From Vibrio sp. D404a (lineage in GTDB: Bacteria; Pseudomonadota; Gammaproteobacteria; Enterobacterales; Vibrionaceae), in contig NZ_JAHGAJ010000033.1 in NCBI RefSeq assembly GCF_030248535.1, positions 1 to 64,000 of the forward strand: 64,000 nucleotides of DNA, read 5' to 3'. The notes below the pieces were generated by a model that was not told the origin of the DNA, ran no database searches, and saw only the letters and a program-made list of their open reading frames with translations. The first letter of the stretch is position 1, and every line of letters starts with the position of its first letter. Positions 34,638 to 44,178 of this stretch are shown here, in pieces. A program made the position numbers and the translations under genes.

Positions 34638-34678
34638 TGCCCAACGTAGGGCATTAAGCCTCTATCTCAATTAGGGGC
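34638..34678 (+). other. Two hairpins between thiB and thiP
   Basis: TGCCC/GGGCA (34638-34653) and GCCTCTA/TAGGGGC (34658-34678) form two short stems right after the thiB stop. No T-run follows. They could hold thiB mRNA at higher level than thiPQ. Confidence 0.55.
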
Positions 34679-34702
34679 TAAACATCGAGACAATCACTCT
34701 TT

Positions 34703-36301
34703 ATGTTAAAGAATACACCTAAGGTGGGTATCTGGGTCGCATTGACCATTACTGCATTTGTGGTTTCATCAGTAGGGGCATTGCTTAGCAATGCCCCTTC
34801 TCTTGATATCAGCCAAGTATGGTCTGAACCGTACTATTGGCACGTTACCAAGTTCAGTTTCTACCAAGCGACGCTATCCATGTTATTGAGCGTCGTATTT
34901 GCAGTTCCTGTGGCTCATGCCTTATCTCGCCGCCAGTTCCCAGGGCGTTCTCTGCTGCTAAGACTGTTTGCTTCCACCTTGGTTCTGCCCGTGTTAGTCG
35001 GTGTTTTTGGTATCTTGGCTATCTATGGCAACAGTGGTTGGCTGGCAAAACTGCTTCAAGCTGTTGACGTAGAGCTGCCATTCTCCATTTATGGATTGAA
35101 TGGCATTTTGCTTGCGCATGTCTTTTTCAATTTGCCCTATGCAAGTCGATTGTTGTTACAAGCCTTGGACACGGTTCCGGTGGAGCAACACAAGTTATGT
35201 GCACACCTTGGAATGAGTCACTGGGATAAATTTAAGTGGGTTGAATGGCCACGTCTTAAGCAACAGCTACCGCATGTTTGTGGTTTAGTCTTTATGCTCT
35301 GCTTTACCAGTTTTGCGACTGTGATGGCATTGGGCGGCGGTCCTAAGTCGACAACTATCGAGCTTGCTATCTATCAAGCGATTAAATTTGATTTTGATCT
35401 TCAAGCTGGTGCTCTGTTAGCGATCTGGCAGATGCTACTGTGTGGTGTATTAGCGGTGAGTATTCAACGCCTTTCTAAGCCTGTTTCTGTAAGCGTTGGT
35501 CAACTGTCTGAAGCTAAGTTTTTGGTTAAGGACACCTATAGGTCAAAAGCTTGGGACAGCTTTTGGATCATCGTAGCCTCATTACTGGTTTTACCGCCAC
35601 TGTTGATGGTAATTGTGGGTGGCTTAAACAGTGAAGCGATGGCGGTGTTAACCAGTGAACCGTTTTGGTTAGCGTTGTTTAACTCATTGAAAGTAGCTCT
35701 TAGTGCGAGTGTGATTGCACTTTTAGTTGGAGTGGCTATTTTGATGACCAGTCGAGCATGGCGCTTGCAAAACAAGACATTTCGCGCCGATAAGATTGAG
35801 CTTATTGGCACCATTATTTTGGTAACTCCCGGCTTAGTGGTGAGCACTGGAATCTTCTTGTTGCTGCGTTCAATCACTGATGTGTTTAGCTTAGCTTTTT
35901 TTGTTGTGATTGCCGTTAATAGCTTAATGGCGCTCCCGTATGTGATCAAAAATTTAGCTCAGCCGATGCTACATGTTGCCCAGCAATATCAGTATCTGTG
36001 TGCAAGCTTAGGTATGAAAGGTTGGCACCGCTTTAAGCTGGTCGAGTGGCGAGCGCTGCGTAAACCGATCGCACAGGCTTTTTCGATCAGCTTTATGTTA
36101 TCGATGGGCGATCTAAGTGCAATTGCGCTATTTGGCAGTGCCGATTTTAGAACCTTACCACTGTATCTTTTCCAACTGTTGGGCAGTTATCAGATGGAGG
36201 CAGCAGCGGTGGTTTCTGTTAGCTTGTTAATCCTGAGCGTCGGCAGTTTCAGTCTAATTGAATTCTTATTTACACGAACATCTAACCAGAGAGGTGCCTA
36301 A
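34703..36301 (+). CDS. thiP: Thiamine/TPP ABC transporter permease ThiP
   Basis: 532 residues, about twelve membrane helices in two fused permease halves. Each half has an EAA-type loop (LCAHLGMSHWDKFKWVEWPRL and LCASLGMKGWHRFKLVEWRAL). It carries thiamine inward with ThiB and ThiQ. The thiQ ATG overlaps its stop by one base. Confidence 0.96.
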   Translation: MLKNTPKVGIWVALTITAFVVSSVGALLSNAPSLDISQVWSEPYYWHVTKFSFYQATLSMLLSVVFAVPVAHALSRRQFPGRSLLLRLFASTLVLPVLVGVFGILAIYGNSGWLAKLLQAVDVELPFSIYGLNGILLAHVFFNLPYASRLLLQALDTVPVEQHKLCAHLGMSHWDKFKWVEWPRLKQQLPHVCGLVFMLCFTSFATVMALGGGPKSTTIELAIYQAIKFDFDLQAGALLAIWQMLLCGVLAVSIQRLSKPVSVSVGQLSEAKFLVKDTYRSKAWDSFWIIVASLLVLPPLLMVIVGGLNSEAMAVLTSEPFWLALFNSLKVALSASVIALLVGVAILMTSRAWRLQNKTFRADKIELIGTIILVTPGLVVSTGIFLLLRSITDVFSLAFFVVIAVNSLMALPYVIKNLAQPMLHVAQQYQYLCASLGMKGWHRFKLVEWRALRKPIAQAFSISFMLSMGDLSAIALFGSADFRTLPLYLFQLLGSYQMEAAAVVSVSLLILSVGSFSLIEFLFTRTSNQRGA

Positions 36302-37005
36302 TGTTAGTGATGCAAGATGTTGATTACCACTATCATCAGGAGCTGTTTCACTTCGATTTTACGGCTGAACAAGGCGATGTTATCGCTTTAATGGGACCTA
36401 GCGGTGCGGGTAAATCAACGCTATTGGCATTGATTGCAGGGTTTATTGAACCGTCAGCAGGCGCTATCTCGGTATCAGGCGACTCTCTGATTGGCTTAGA
36501 AGCTTACCAACGCCCTTTGGCGATGCTGTTTCAAGAGCACAATTTGTTTGCTCACCTTACGGTTAGAGAGAATATCGGCTTAGGACTACACCCCGGCCTT
36601 AAATTAACCAAAGAGCAGCAACAACAAGTACAACAAGCGGCAGAGCAGGTCGGTGTCGATCAGTATCTTGATCGATTGCCGGAGCATCTTTCTGGCGGAC
36701 AGCGTCAGCGTGTCGCATTGGCTCGATGTTTTGTACAGCCACATCCCATTTGGTTGTTAGACGAGCCCTTCTCTGCGCTGGATCCTTTGTTGCGAGAAGA
36801 GATGTTAGCCTTGGTGAAGCAGCTCGCGGCTGAGCGCAATATTACAGTGATCATGGTGACTCACCATTTGGGAGATGCTCGCAGTATTGCTAATAAATTT
36901 GCCTTTGTGGCTAAAGGACAGGTGTTGGTAGCGGATGCGATATATGCGCTGACTGCGCAGCATTCACAGCCTGAATTAGCCGCCTTTGTCCGAGCCGGTG
37001 AGTAA
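36301..37005 (+). CDS. thiQ: Thiamine ABC transporter ATP-binding protein ThiQ
   Basis: 234 residues with Walker A GPSGAGKST at 32-40, signature LSGGQRQRVALAR and Walker B WLLDEPFSALDP. It powers ThiP. Last gene of the riboswitch-controlled operon. Confidence 0.96.
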   Translation: MLVMQDVDYHYHQELFHFDFTAEQGDVIALMGPSGAGKSTLLALIAGFIEPSAGAISVSGDSLIGLEAYQRPLAMLFQEHNLFAHLTVRENIGLGLHPGLKLTKEQQQQVQQAAEQVGVDQYLDRLPEHLSGGQRQRVALARCFVQPHPIWLLDEPFSALDPLLREEMLALVKQLAAERNITVIMVTHHLGDARSIANKFAFVAKGQVLVADAIYALTAQHSQPELAAFVRAGE

Positions 37006-37014
37006 CCCCTAGTT

Positions 37015-37042
37015 CTAAAATACGGGTCCTAAAATGCGGTTC
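37015..37042 (+). repeat. Two 14-bp tandem repeats after thiQ
   Basis: CTAAAATACGGGTC and CTAAAATGCGGTTC lie head to tail with two differences, ten bases past the thiQ stop. No function apparent. Confidence 0.6.
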
Positions 37043-37063
37043 GGTAATAAATACGCAGATATG

Positions 37064-37093
37064 AAAAAGGCCTAGCAGAAGCTAGGCCTTTTT
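37064..37093. terminator. Bidirectional terminator between thiQ and darP
   Basis: A 13-bp stem (AAAAAGGCCTAGC and complement, loop AGAA) has five T or A on both ends, so it works both ways between convergent genes. Confidence 0.92.
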
Positions 37094-37109
37094 GATCGCG
37101 TGATGAGTC

Positions 37110-37637
37110 TTATAGCTCGTCTTGCTTAAGTTCCTTAAGAACTTGGAAGATCTCGCGGTACGCTTTCGCTGGCTTACCTGCTTTTTTCTCTTTGTTTGCT
37201 TGACGCGCCAATTGACGTAGACGCTGACGGTCTGCTTCAGGGTGCGCTTCAACAACTTCAGAGATAGCCGCATCACCGTCTTCAACAATACGGTCGCGCA
37301 ATTGCTCAAGCTTGTGCAGCTCGGCTGTTGCTTGAGAGTGTTTGTTGCGAACCTTATCTAGAGCCGCTTGAATTGGCTCTGGATCTTCGTTACGCATCAC
37401 TTTACCGATGTATTGCAGTTGACGACGTTTCGCTTCATTTTTAAAGCGTTGTGCATCTTTAATCGCTTCCGCCAAATCTTCAGACAGAGGAAATTTCTCT
37501 AGTACAGAAGGCTTAAGTTCTACGAGCTCTTCGCCCAACTTTTGTAGCGCTTCCATGTCCTCTTTCATTTCCGTCTTACTTACCCAGATGATTTCTTCTT
37601 CTGGTTCCCATGGGGCTTTTTGGTTTTTGCGAGCCAT
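37110..37637 (-). CDS. darP: Ribosome biogenesis factor DarP (YjgA)
   Basis: 175 residues, highly charged and helical, starting MARKNQKAPWEPEEEIIWVSKTEMKRD-like and ending with a lysine-rich tail (ARQANKEKKAGKPAKAYREIFQVLKEL). It matches the YjgA/DarP family that acts in late 50S subunit assembly. Divergent from pmbA, the same pairing as in E. coli. Confidence 0.95.
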   Translation of the reverse strand: MARKNQKAPWEPEEEIIWVSKTEMKEDMEALQKLGEELVELKPSVLEKFPLSEDLAEAIKDAQRFKNEAKRRQLQYIGKVMRNEDPEPIQAALDKVRNKHSQATAELHKLEQLRDRIVEDGDAAISEVVEAHPEADRQRLRQLARQANKEKKAGKPAKAYREIFQVLKELKQDEL

Positions 37638-37755
37638 CTTTTCTGCCTATATCACTATCTCAATCGAATATATCCGCTATTTTAGCAAGAATCTTGGGGA
37701 GAAAGCGAAATTCTTGTTATCCTACGTAATATTGACCTTCAAAAATAGAATAGAT

Positions 37756-39099
37756 ATGGATGTAAAACAGCAAGTCGCTCAGCAACGTGTTGAGTTAGAA
37801 GCAGCAGTAGCAAAAGCGTTAGATATGGCTTCAGTCAGTGCGGATGCTGCAGAGGTGGCTATTACTAAATCAACGGGTTTGAGTGTCTCTACACGCATGT
37901 GTGAGGTTGAAAACGTTGAATTTAATAGTGATGGTGCCCTTGGTATTACTGTTTATCGCGGCCAACAAAAAGGCAGTGCATCTACATCTGATTTGAGTGA
38001 ACAGGCGATTGCCCAAACCGTAGCTGCGGCTTTAGATATCGCTCAATACACATCTGAAGATCCTCACGCAGGACCTGCTCCTAAAGAGTTCATGGTAAAA
38101 GAGATTCCAGACTTGGATCTATTCCATCCTGATGAGCCAAACCCTGACTACGCAGCTGAGATCGCGATTGCGGCTGAGAAGCAAGCACTCGCGTACAGCG
38201 ATAAGATCAAGCAGAGCGATGGCGCCAGCTACGACAGCCATTACGGCGTTAAAGTGTATGGCAACAGCCACGGCCTGCTCGCAAGCTATGCTTCAAGCCG
38301 CCACAGTACGAGCTGTTGTGTGATTGGACAAGGCGCTAACGGTGAAATGGAGCGAGATTACAGCTATACCGTTGCACGTCACCGTGACGAGCTGTGGACG
38401 CCTGAGCGTGTGGGTCAAGAAGCGGCAGAGAAAACCATTAGCCGTTTAGATGCGAAGAAGCTCCCAACAGGGCAATACCCAATCATGTTTGCGGCAGATG
38501 TCGCAACGGGTCTAGTTGGCCACTTAGTGATGGCGATCAGCGGCGGCAACCTTTACCGCAAAGCTTCGTTCTTATTGGATCACCTAGGTGAGAAGATTCT
38601 TCCAGAATGGTTCAATATCTCAGAGCGCCCACATATTCTGCGCGGCCTAGCGTCAAGCCCATTCGATAGCGAAGGGGTCTACACTCAAGATCGTGAAATC
38701 ATCACTGACGGTGTTCTGGCGACTTACCTATTAACCAGCTACGCAGCTCGTAAGATGGACATGACACCAACGGGTCACGCTGGTGGTATCCATAACTGGT
38801 TTGTTCAATCAACGGGTCAGAACTTTGAACAAATGCTAAAAGAGCTAGGAACGGGTTTCCTTGTGACCGAAGTGATGGGACAAGGCGTGAACACAGTAAC
38901 GGGTGATTACTCTCGTGGCGCTGCTGGTTTCTGGGTTGAAAATGGTGAGATTCAATACCCTGTGTCTGAGGTGACGATTGCTGGTAACCTTAAAGATATG
39001 TTCAATCAGATCGTGGCAGTGGGTAGCGATGTTGAAACGCGCTCACAGATTCAAACGGGTTCGATCCTATTAGAATCGATGAAAGTCGCGGGTGAGTAA
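37756..39099 (+). CDS. pmbA: Metalloprotease PmbA (TldE)
   Basis: 447 residues from the ATG at 37756; the upstream in-frame extension to 37555 is antisense to darP and is excluded. TldD/TldE family with GASYDSHYGVKVYGNSHGLLAS and TPTGHAGGIHNWFV. PmbA partners TldD in peptide maturation and in breaking down unfolded antitoxins. The HExxxH metal site is expected in TldD, not in this subunit. Confidence 0.96.
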   Translation: MDVKQQVAQQRVELEAAVAKALDMASVSADAAEVAITKSTGLSVSTRMCEVENVEFNSDGALGITVYRGQQKGSASTSDLSEQAIAQTVAAALDIAQYTSEDPHAGPAPKEFMVKEIPDLDLFHPDEPNPDYAAEIAIAAEKQALAYSDKIKQSDGASYDSHYGVKVYGNSHGLLASYASSRHSTSCCVIGQGANGEMERDYSYTVARHRDELWTPERVGQEAAEKTISRLDAKKLPTGQYPIMFAADVATGLVGHLVMAISGGNLYRKASFLLDHLGEKILPEWFNISERPHILRGLASSPFDSEGVYTQDREIITDGVLATYLLTSYAARKMDMTPTGHAGGIHNWFVQSTGQNFEQMLKELGTGFLVTEVMGQGVNTVTGDYSRGAAGFWVENGEIQYPVSEVTIAGNLKDMFNQIVAVGSDVETRSQIQTGSILLESMKVAGE

Positions 39100-39125
39100 T
39101 TCGCATCACGCAAATCTGAGCAATT

Positions 39126-39155
39126 AAAAAAGGGAGCCACTGGCTCCCTTTTGTT
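39126..39155. terminator. Bidirectional terminator between pmbA and mgtE
   Basis: A 10-bp stem (AAAGGGAGCC and complement, 3-nt loop) with TTTTG on plus and TTTTTTAA on minus sides, between convergent genes. Confidence 0.88.
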
Positions 39156-39205
39156 ATTTGGTTTCTAGACTCAAACTTATCGCTTAAATCTGGCATTCAT
39201 CCAAA

Positions 39206-40561
39206 CTAGATGAGTATTGTCGCTAAGCCCAAGAACACCGATAGGCCAATCACGTCGGTCACGGTAGTCAGAGCCATACCACCAGCCAGAGCTGGGTCGA
39301 TATTCATCTTCTTCAGCATCACAGGGATGGTCACCCCAGCAATACCCGCAACAATTAAGTTGGTCATCATCGCCGCGGAGATAATGCCGCCGAGTATCCA
39401 GTTGCCTTTCCAAGCCACCACAATACCGCCGATGATACATGCCCATAGAATACCGTTAAGGAAGCCGATCGCAGCTTCTTTTAGCAATAGCTCTCGCTTG
39501 TTACTGTCACCGATGTGACCAAGCGCTAGGCCGCGGATAACCAGAGCAACGGTTTGGTTACCTGCCACACCACCCATTGAAGGCACAATGGTCATCAGTA
39601 CCGCAATGGCTGCCATTTGGTCGAGGGTTGCCTCAAACATATTTGATACTGATGCTGCTGCCAGTGCGGCTAACACGTTTGCACCAAGCCAGACACTACG
39701 ACGACGTGCAGACTTTACAACCGGTGCGAAGGTATCTTCGTCATCGTCCATACCCGCCATACTCATCATTGAGTGCTCGGCATCTTCACGAATCACGTCA
39801 ACCACGTCATCGATGGTGATACGGCCAACAAGGTGTTGGTTTTCATCAACAACCGGAGCCGATACCCAGTTACGACGTTCAAACAGGCTTGCAATGTCAG
39901 AGGCGCTGGTCTCAACAGCGATCGCTTCATCAGCGTCATCCATCACTTCAGAGACAAGGGTTTCAGGTTGCGTGGTAATCAGCGTTGTTAGAGAGAGATT
40001 GCCGATTAAGCGCTCATCTTCATCAATAACATATAGAGCATCGGTCGCATCTGGCAGTTCGCCTCGAATGCGTAAATAACGTAGAACTACGTCGACGTCG
40101 ACATCACCACGAATGGTGATCACGTCTGTGTTCATCAATGCACCTGCAGAGTCCTCTGGGTAAGAAAGGGCATTCTCAACCAAGGCTCGGTCTGCTGAGT
40201 CCATCTGTGATAGAACTTCACGAGAAACGTCATCTGGCAGGCTTCGAAGTACGTAGGCGACATCATCGGTCTCCATGCCTTCGGTTGCTTCTGCGAGGGT
40301 CTCTGGTGCCATTTTTGACACCAATGCATCCTTAACGTCTTCGTTCAGCTCATCAAGAATTTCACCGTAGTCTTCAGGATCGGTAAGTTGCCAAAGTACG
40401 TCACGACTCTTGCGAGGGGAGGCTTCTAAAAGGTGTGCAATATCTTCAGGTTCCATGTCCTGAAGTTGTCGACGTACGTGAACAAATCGGCCGTTTTCAA
40501 GGGCTTCGCTGACTTCTTGGAGGGTTTGGTGAGCTTGGTCAAATTCTAATTGCTCTGCCAT
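39206..40561 (-). CDS. mgtE: Magnesium transporter MgtE
   Basis: 451 residues: acidic cytoplasmic N domain (about 1-130), two CBS domains (about 135-255) and five membrane helices (about 285-451) with PSMGGVAGNQTVALVIRGLALG. This is a Mg2+ channel closed by Mg2+ bound at the cytoplasmic domains. A strong GAGGAGG site precedes the ATG. I see no Mg2+ riboswitch in the 150-bp gap upstream. Confidence 0.96.
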   Translation of the reverse strand: MAEQLEFDQAHQTLQEVSEALENGRFVHVRRQLQDMEPEDIAHLLEASPRKSRDVLWQLTDPEDYGEILDELNEDVKDALVSKMAPETLAEATEGMETDDVAYVLRSLPDDVSREVLSQMDSADRALVENALSYPEDSAGALMNTDVITIRGDVDVDVVLRYLRIRGELPDATDALYVIDEDERLIGNLSLTTLITTQPETLVSEVMDDADEAIAVETSASDIASLFERRNWVSAPVVDENQHLVGRITIDDVVDVIREDAEHSMMSMAGMDDDEDTFAPVVKSARRRSVWLGANVLAALAAASVSNMFEATLDQMAAIAVLMTIVPSMGGVAGNQTVALVIRGLALGHIGDSNKRELLLKEAAIGFLNGILWACIIGGIVVAWKGNWILGGIISAAMMTNLIVAGIAGVTIPVMLKKMNIDPALAGGMALTTVTDVIGLSVFLGLATILI

Positions 40562-40711
40562 GTTTTCCTCCTCTTCTCATTATTCTATGGATGCTAGGAA
40601 TAGTAACTTAATTCTATGACGTATTTAAATCATTAACTTATAGAGAACTAAGATTTAGGCTTGGTAGGCGTTGTATAGCGAGATAACAGTTGGGGCATTA
40701 CCCCGTTCCAG

Positions 40712-40987
40712 TTACTCGCCCTCGTCAAATTTGTCTTCGATTAGGTGACACACGGCATCAAGTGCCTGCTGGGCATCATCGCCTTCTGCCTGAATGCGAA
40801 TGTGTTGACCTTGGGCCGATTCAAGCATGAGTAACCCCATGACACTGTCTGCTGTTGCGCTTTTCTCATCTTCACTATGAATCGTCAGGGTTGCATTGAA
40901 GCTTTGGGCAAGCTCCACCAGTTTTACTGCTGCGCGAGCATGAAGCCCCAAACGGTTTTGAATGAGTACAGTGCGGGTCAATTCCAT
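40712..40987 (-). CDS. ptsO: Nitrogen PTS phosphocarrier NPr
   Basis: 91 residues, HPr-like, with the phosphorylated histidine in GLHARAAVKLVE (His16). It passes phosphate from EI-Ntr to EIIA-Ntr. Three bases after rapZ; last gene of the rpoN run. Confidence 0.95.
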   Translation of the reverse strand: MELTRTVLIQNRLGLHARAAVKLVELAQSFNATLTIHSEDEKSATADSVMGLLMLESAQGQHIRIQAEGDDAQQALDAVCHLIEDKFDEGE

Positions 40988-40990
40988 GAT

Positions 40991-41860
40991 TTAGGCCTGT
41001 TGGTTTTTTTCTAATGAAGCGTGTCGAATTTGTACTTGGTGACCGAGTTGGTCAAAGTACTCGCCGATTTTTTGAGTCAGATATACAGAGCGATGTTTAC
41101 CACCAGTACAACCAATCGCCACGGTAAGGTAACTGCGGTTGTTCTTCTCTAGCATAGGTAGCCACTGCTCGACAAAACCTTGGATCTGCTGCTTCAACTC
41201 GATCACTTCCTGATGTTTCTCTAGGTAGGAGTGGATTGGTGCATCGAGGCCCGTTAATGGTCGCAGATCGGGCTCCCAGTGTGGGTTAGGCAAGAAGCGC
41301 ACGTCAAACACGTAATCTGCATCGCTAGGTAGGCCGTATTTAAAGCCAAACGATTGGAAGACAATGATCAGTTCTTGCTTCTCTTTCCCTTCAATTTTGA
41401 GGCGAACCTGCTCACTGAGTTCGTAGAGGTTACAGTCGCTGCTGTCGATCAAAATATCGGCTTGGTCAGACAGCGGTGACAGTAGCTGTTTCTCTAGGTC
41501 GATGGCTTGTTCGAGTGAAAGCTTGTCATTACCCAGTGAAAGAGGGTGAATACGACGAGTCTCGCTATAGCGTTTGAGCAGTGTTTGTTTGCTGGCGTCC
41601 AAAAACAGGACGCTGACATCGATATCGGCGGCATCTTCCAATTGAACCAAGGTCTCGGTAACAAGATGAGGCTCTTTAGGCAGGTTGCGAATATCGATGC
41701 TTACGGCAACGTTTTGGTTGCTCTGCTTGACTGACTCGACAAAGTTGCCGAGCAGGTTAACAGGTAAGTTATCAACGCAGTAATAGCCGAGATCTTCAAG
41801 TACTCGCAGTGCGACACTTTTCCCAGCTCCTGATTGACCACTGACTACGATAAGGCGCAT
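40991..41860 (-). CDS. rapZ: RNase adapter protein RapZ
   Basis: 289 residues with Walker A GQSGAGKS at 8-15 and the C-terminal RNA-binding part (VAIGCTGGKHRSVYLTQKI). In enterics it directs RNase E to the small RNA GlmZ and controls GlmS. Two bases apart from ptsN. Confidence 0.97.
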   Translation of the reverse strand: MRLIVVSGQSGAGKSVALRVLEDLGYYCVDNLPVNLLGNFVESVKQSNQNVAVSIDIRNLPKEPHLVTETLVQLEDAADIDVSVLFLDASKQTLLKRYSETRRIHPLSLGNDKLSLEQAIDLEKQLLSPLSDQADILIDSSDCNLYELSEQVRLKIEGKEKQELIIVFQSFGFKYGLPSDADYVFDVRFLPNPHWEPDLRPLTGLDAPIHSYLEKHQEVIELKQQIQGFVEQWLPMLEKNNRSYLTVAIGCTGGKHRSVYLTQKIGEYFDQLGHQVQIRHASLEKNQQA

Positions 41861-41861
41861 G

Positions 41862-42323
41862 TTATTGCTCGCAAGTCGGCACTTGAATCATAATGTCGTA
41901 AAGCTCTTGGTCGCTTTGCGCATTACGCAGCTGTTTAAGGGTCTGCTTGTCGTTGAGTCGCTCTGCCATACAAGAAAGGGTTTTTAGGTGCTCTTTACAC
42001 TGTTCGCTGGGAACCAAAAGCGCAAACAATAGGTCGACAGGACGGTTATCGATTGCATCAAACTCGATAGGGTCTTGGCACTGCAATAGAACAGCGATCG
42101 CTTTGTCGCTGACATTCATACGGGCATGGGGAATAGCGATACCATTTCCAATACCAGTACTGCCCATTTTCTCACGGCTCAGCATACACTCGAACAGTTC
42201 TGTTGAGTCTTGACCACAGCTTTCTGCGGCGATCTGGCTGATGATTTCTAGGGCTCTTTTTTTGCTTGTGCATTGGACTGCACTTTTGGTGCAGTCCAAT
42301 GAAAGTACTTCGCTTAATTGCAT
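41862..42323 (-). CDS. ptsN: PTS EIIA-Ntr (PtsN)
   Basis: 153 residues with the phosphorylated histidine in IGNGIAIPHARM (His66). It is the output protein of the nitrogen PTS. Sits between hpf and rapZ with gaps of one base. Confidence 0.97.
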   Translation of the reverse strand: MQLSEVLSLDCTKSAVQCTSKKRALEIISQIAAESCGQDSTELFECMLSREKMGSTGIGNGIAIPHARMNVSDKAIAVLLQCQDPIEFDAIDNRPVDLLFALLVPSEQCKEHLKTLSCMAERLNDKQTLKQLRNAQSDQELYDIMIQVPTCEQ

Positions 42324-42324
42324 G

Positions 42325-42612
42325 TTAGTGACTACTTAGCTTTTCTTTGTGCTTGTTGAGTTGGCGGACGAGTTTATCAACTAATGAATCAATTGCAGCA
42401 TACATATTTTCATCGGTCGCTGTTGCATGAATGTCGCCTTGATTAACATGCAGCGTTGCTTCTGCAATCTGGTTAATTTTCTCAACTTTTAATACAACTT
42501 GAACGTTATTAATGTGCTCAAAAAAGCGTTCAAGCTTTTCAAATTTGGTGTGAACATAGTCTTGCATTGAATCGGTAAGATCAACGTGATGGCCTTGAAT
42601 ATTGATTTGCAT
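42325..42612 (-). CDS. hpf: Ribosome hibernation promoting factor, short form
   Basis: 95 residues starting MQINIQGHHVDLTDSMQDYVHTKF, the single-domain HPF/YfiA type without the dimerising C-terminal domain. It helps pair stationary-phase 70S ribosomes. 45 bp after rpoN. Confidence 0.95.
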   Translation of the reverse strand: MQINIQGHHVDLTDSMQDYVHTKFEKLERFFEHINNVQVVLKVEKINQIAEATLHVNQGDIHATATDENMYAAIDSLVDKLVRQLNKHKEKLSSH

Positions 42613-42657
42613 AGACTTTCCTTTTCAGTTAGTTGTCTGATATATAGCTAAATTAGC

Positions 42658-44124
42658 CTATAGCAGGCGTTTACGCTGACTCGAAGGAGCAATGCCTAAA
42701 GATTCACGGTATTTTGCTATGGTTCTTCTAGCTACCTGAATTCCTTGGTCAGCCAGTAAAGCAGCAATCTTGCTGTCGCTGAGCGGTTTAGCTGTGTTTT
42801 CAGCCGCCACCAGTTTCTTAATGAGAGCGCGAATTGCTGTTGATGAACACTCACCACCATTGTCAGTACTGACATGGCTAGAGAAGAAGTATTTCAGTTC
42901 GAAGATACCTCGTGGTGTGTGCATGAACTTCTGTGTCGTAACACGAGAGATTGTCGATTCATGCATGTCGACTGCAAGTGCAACGTCATTTAACACCATA
43001 GGTTTCATGGCTTCTTCACCATGTTCGAAGAAATCGTGCTGATGTTCAACAATGCATCGCGCAACTTTGAGTAGCGTCTCATTTCGGCTCTCTAGGCTCT
43101 TAATTAGCCATTTTGCCTCTTGCAAGTTTGAGCGAATGTATTGGTTGTCAGCACTGTTGCCTTTACTGCCTAGGTCTGCGTACTGCTGGTTCACTTTCAG
43201 CTTTGGTACGCTATCTGGGTTAATAGTCACTAACCACTTACCTAGGTCTTTAAACACCGACACATCAGGCACCACATACTCGGTTTCATCCGGTGTGATT
43301 TTGCTGCCTGGGCGTGGGTCTAACTGCTGAATAAGCTGCAGAACTTCACGTAGCTCTGCCTCTTTCAGTTTAGTTTCTTTGATGATCAGCTTGTAATCAC
43401 GGTTACCAAGTTGGTCAATATGGCTAGTAAGTACTAACTTAGCCTCTTTCAGCCATGGGGTATCTTCAGGGAAAGTCGCCAGCTGCAGCAGCAAGCAATC
43501 TTGCAGGTTAAGAGAACCCACACCAAGCGGATCGAACTGTTGAATGCGTTTACGAACGGCTTCAATTTCGTCGAGTTCAATCTCTTCGTTGTCGAAGCTC
43601 TCAAGGATGTCTTCACTTGAAACGGTCAGGTAGCCGTAGTCATCAATAGCATCAATCAGAGCTAATGCAATAGTACGGTCAGTCTCTGAGAATGGCGTTA
43701 GGTCTAATTGCCACAGTAGGTAATCTTGTAGGCTTTGAGTGGTTTCACCTTGGTAGACCGGCATGTCGTCATCAAGCGCAATGCCTGTGTTACCCGTGTT
43801 GGCACTGTAGACGTCTTCCCAAGTGGTATCGATTTCTAAGTCGTTGCCAATCTCAGATTTTTCAATCAGATCTGAGCTGTCAGGTAAGTCTGGTTCAGCG
43901 GTTGCTTCTGCTGTTTCTTTCTCGTCACGGCTAGGTTTTTCTTCAGAGTTTGCAGGGGTGTCATCGTTGCCCTCTTCTACGTCCAGAAGTGGGTTTGATT
44001 CTAAAGCCTCTTGAATCTCTTGTTGCAAATCCAACGTAGACAACTGCAACAAACGGATCGCTTGCTGTAGCTGCGGGGTCATTGCTAATTGCTGGCCTAG
44101 CTTAAGTTGTAATGAGGGTTTCAT
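42658..44124 (-). CDS. rpoN: RNA polymerase sigma-54 factor RpoN
   Basis: 488 residues. Region I is Gln/Leu-rich (MKPSLQLKLGQQLAMTPQLQ), region II is acidic (about 60-115), and the RpoN box ARRTIAKYRE is at 465-474. In Vibrio it controls flagella, nitrogen use and quorum sensing outputs. It lies between lptB and hpf in the conserved order. Confidence 0.98.
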   Translation of the reverse strand: MKPSLQLKLGQQLAMTPQLQQAIRLLQLSTLDLQQEIQEALESNPLLDVEEGNDDTPANSEEKPSRDEKETAEATAEPDLPDSSDLIEKSEIGNDLEIDTTWEDVYSANTGNTGIALDDDMPVYQGETTQSLQDYLLWQLDLTPFSETDRTIALALIDAIDDYGYLTVSSEDILESFDNEEIELDEIEAVRKRIQQFDPLGVGSLNLQDCLLLQLATFPEDTPWLKEAKLVLTSHIDQLGNRDYKLIIKETKLKEAELREVLQLIQQLDPRPGSKITPDETEYVVPDVSVFKDLGKWLVTINPDSVPKLKVNQQYADLGSKGNSADNQYIRSNLQEAKWLIKSLESRNETLLKVARCIVEHQHDFFEHGEEAMKPMVLNDVALAVDMHESTISRVTTQKFMHTPRGIFELKYFFSSHVSTDNGGECSSTAIRALIKKLVAAENTAKPLSDSKIAALLADQGIQVARRTIAKYRESLGIAPSSQRKRLL

Positions 44125-44178
44125 TCAGTAGTACTTACCTAGTTATTATTCTTAGAATTCTCGATACGCTCTATATAA

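Noticed and set aside
40562..40711. Magnesium riboswitch upstream of mgtE
   Set aside because: The leader is short and no conserved elements or terminator hairpins are seen.
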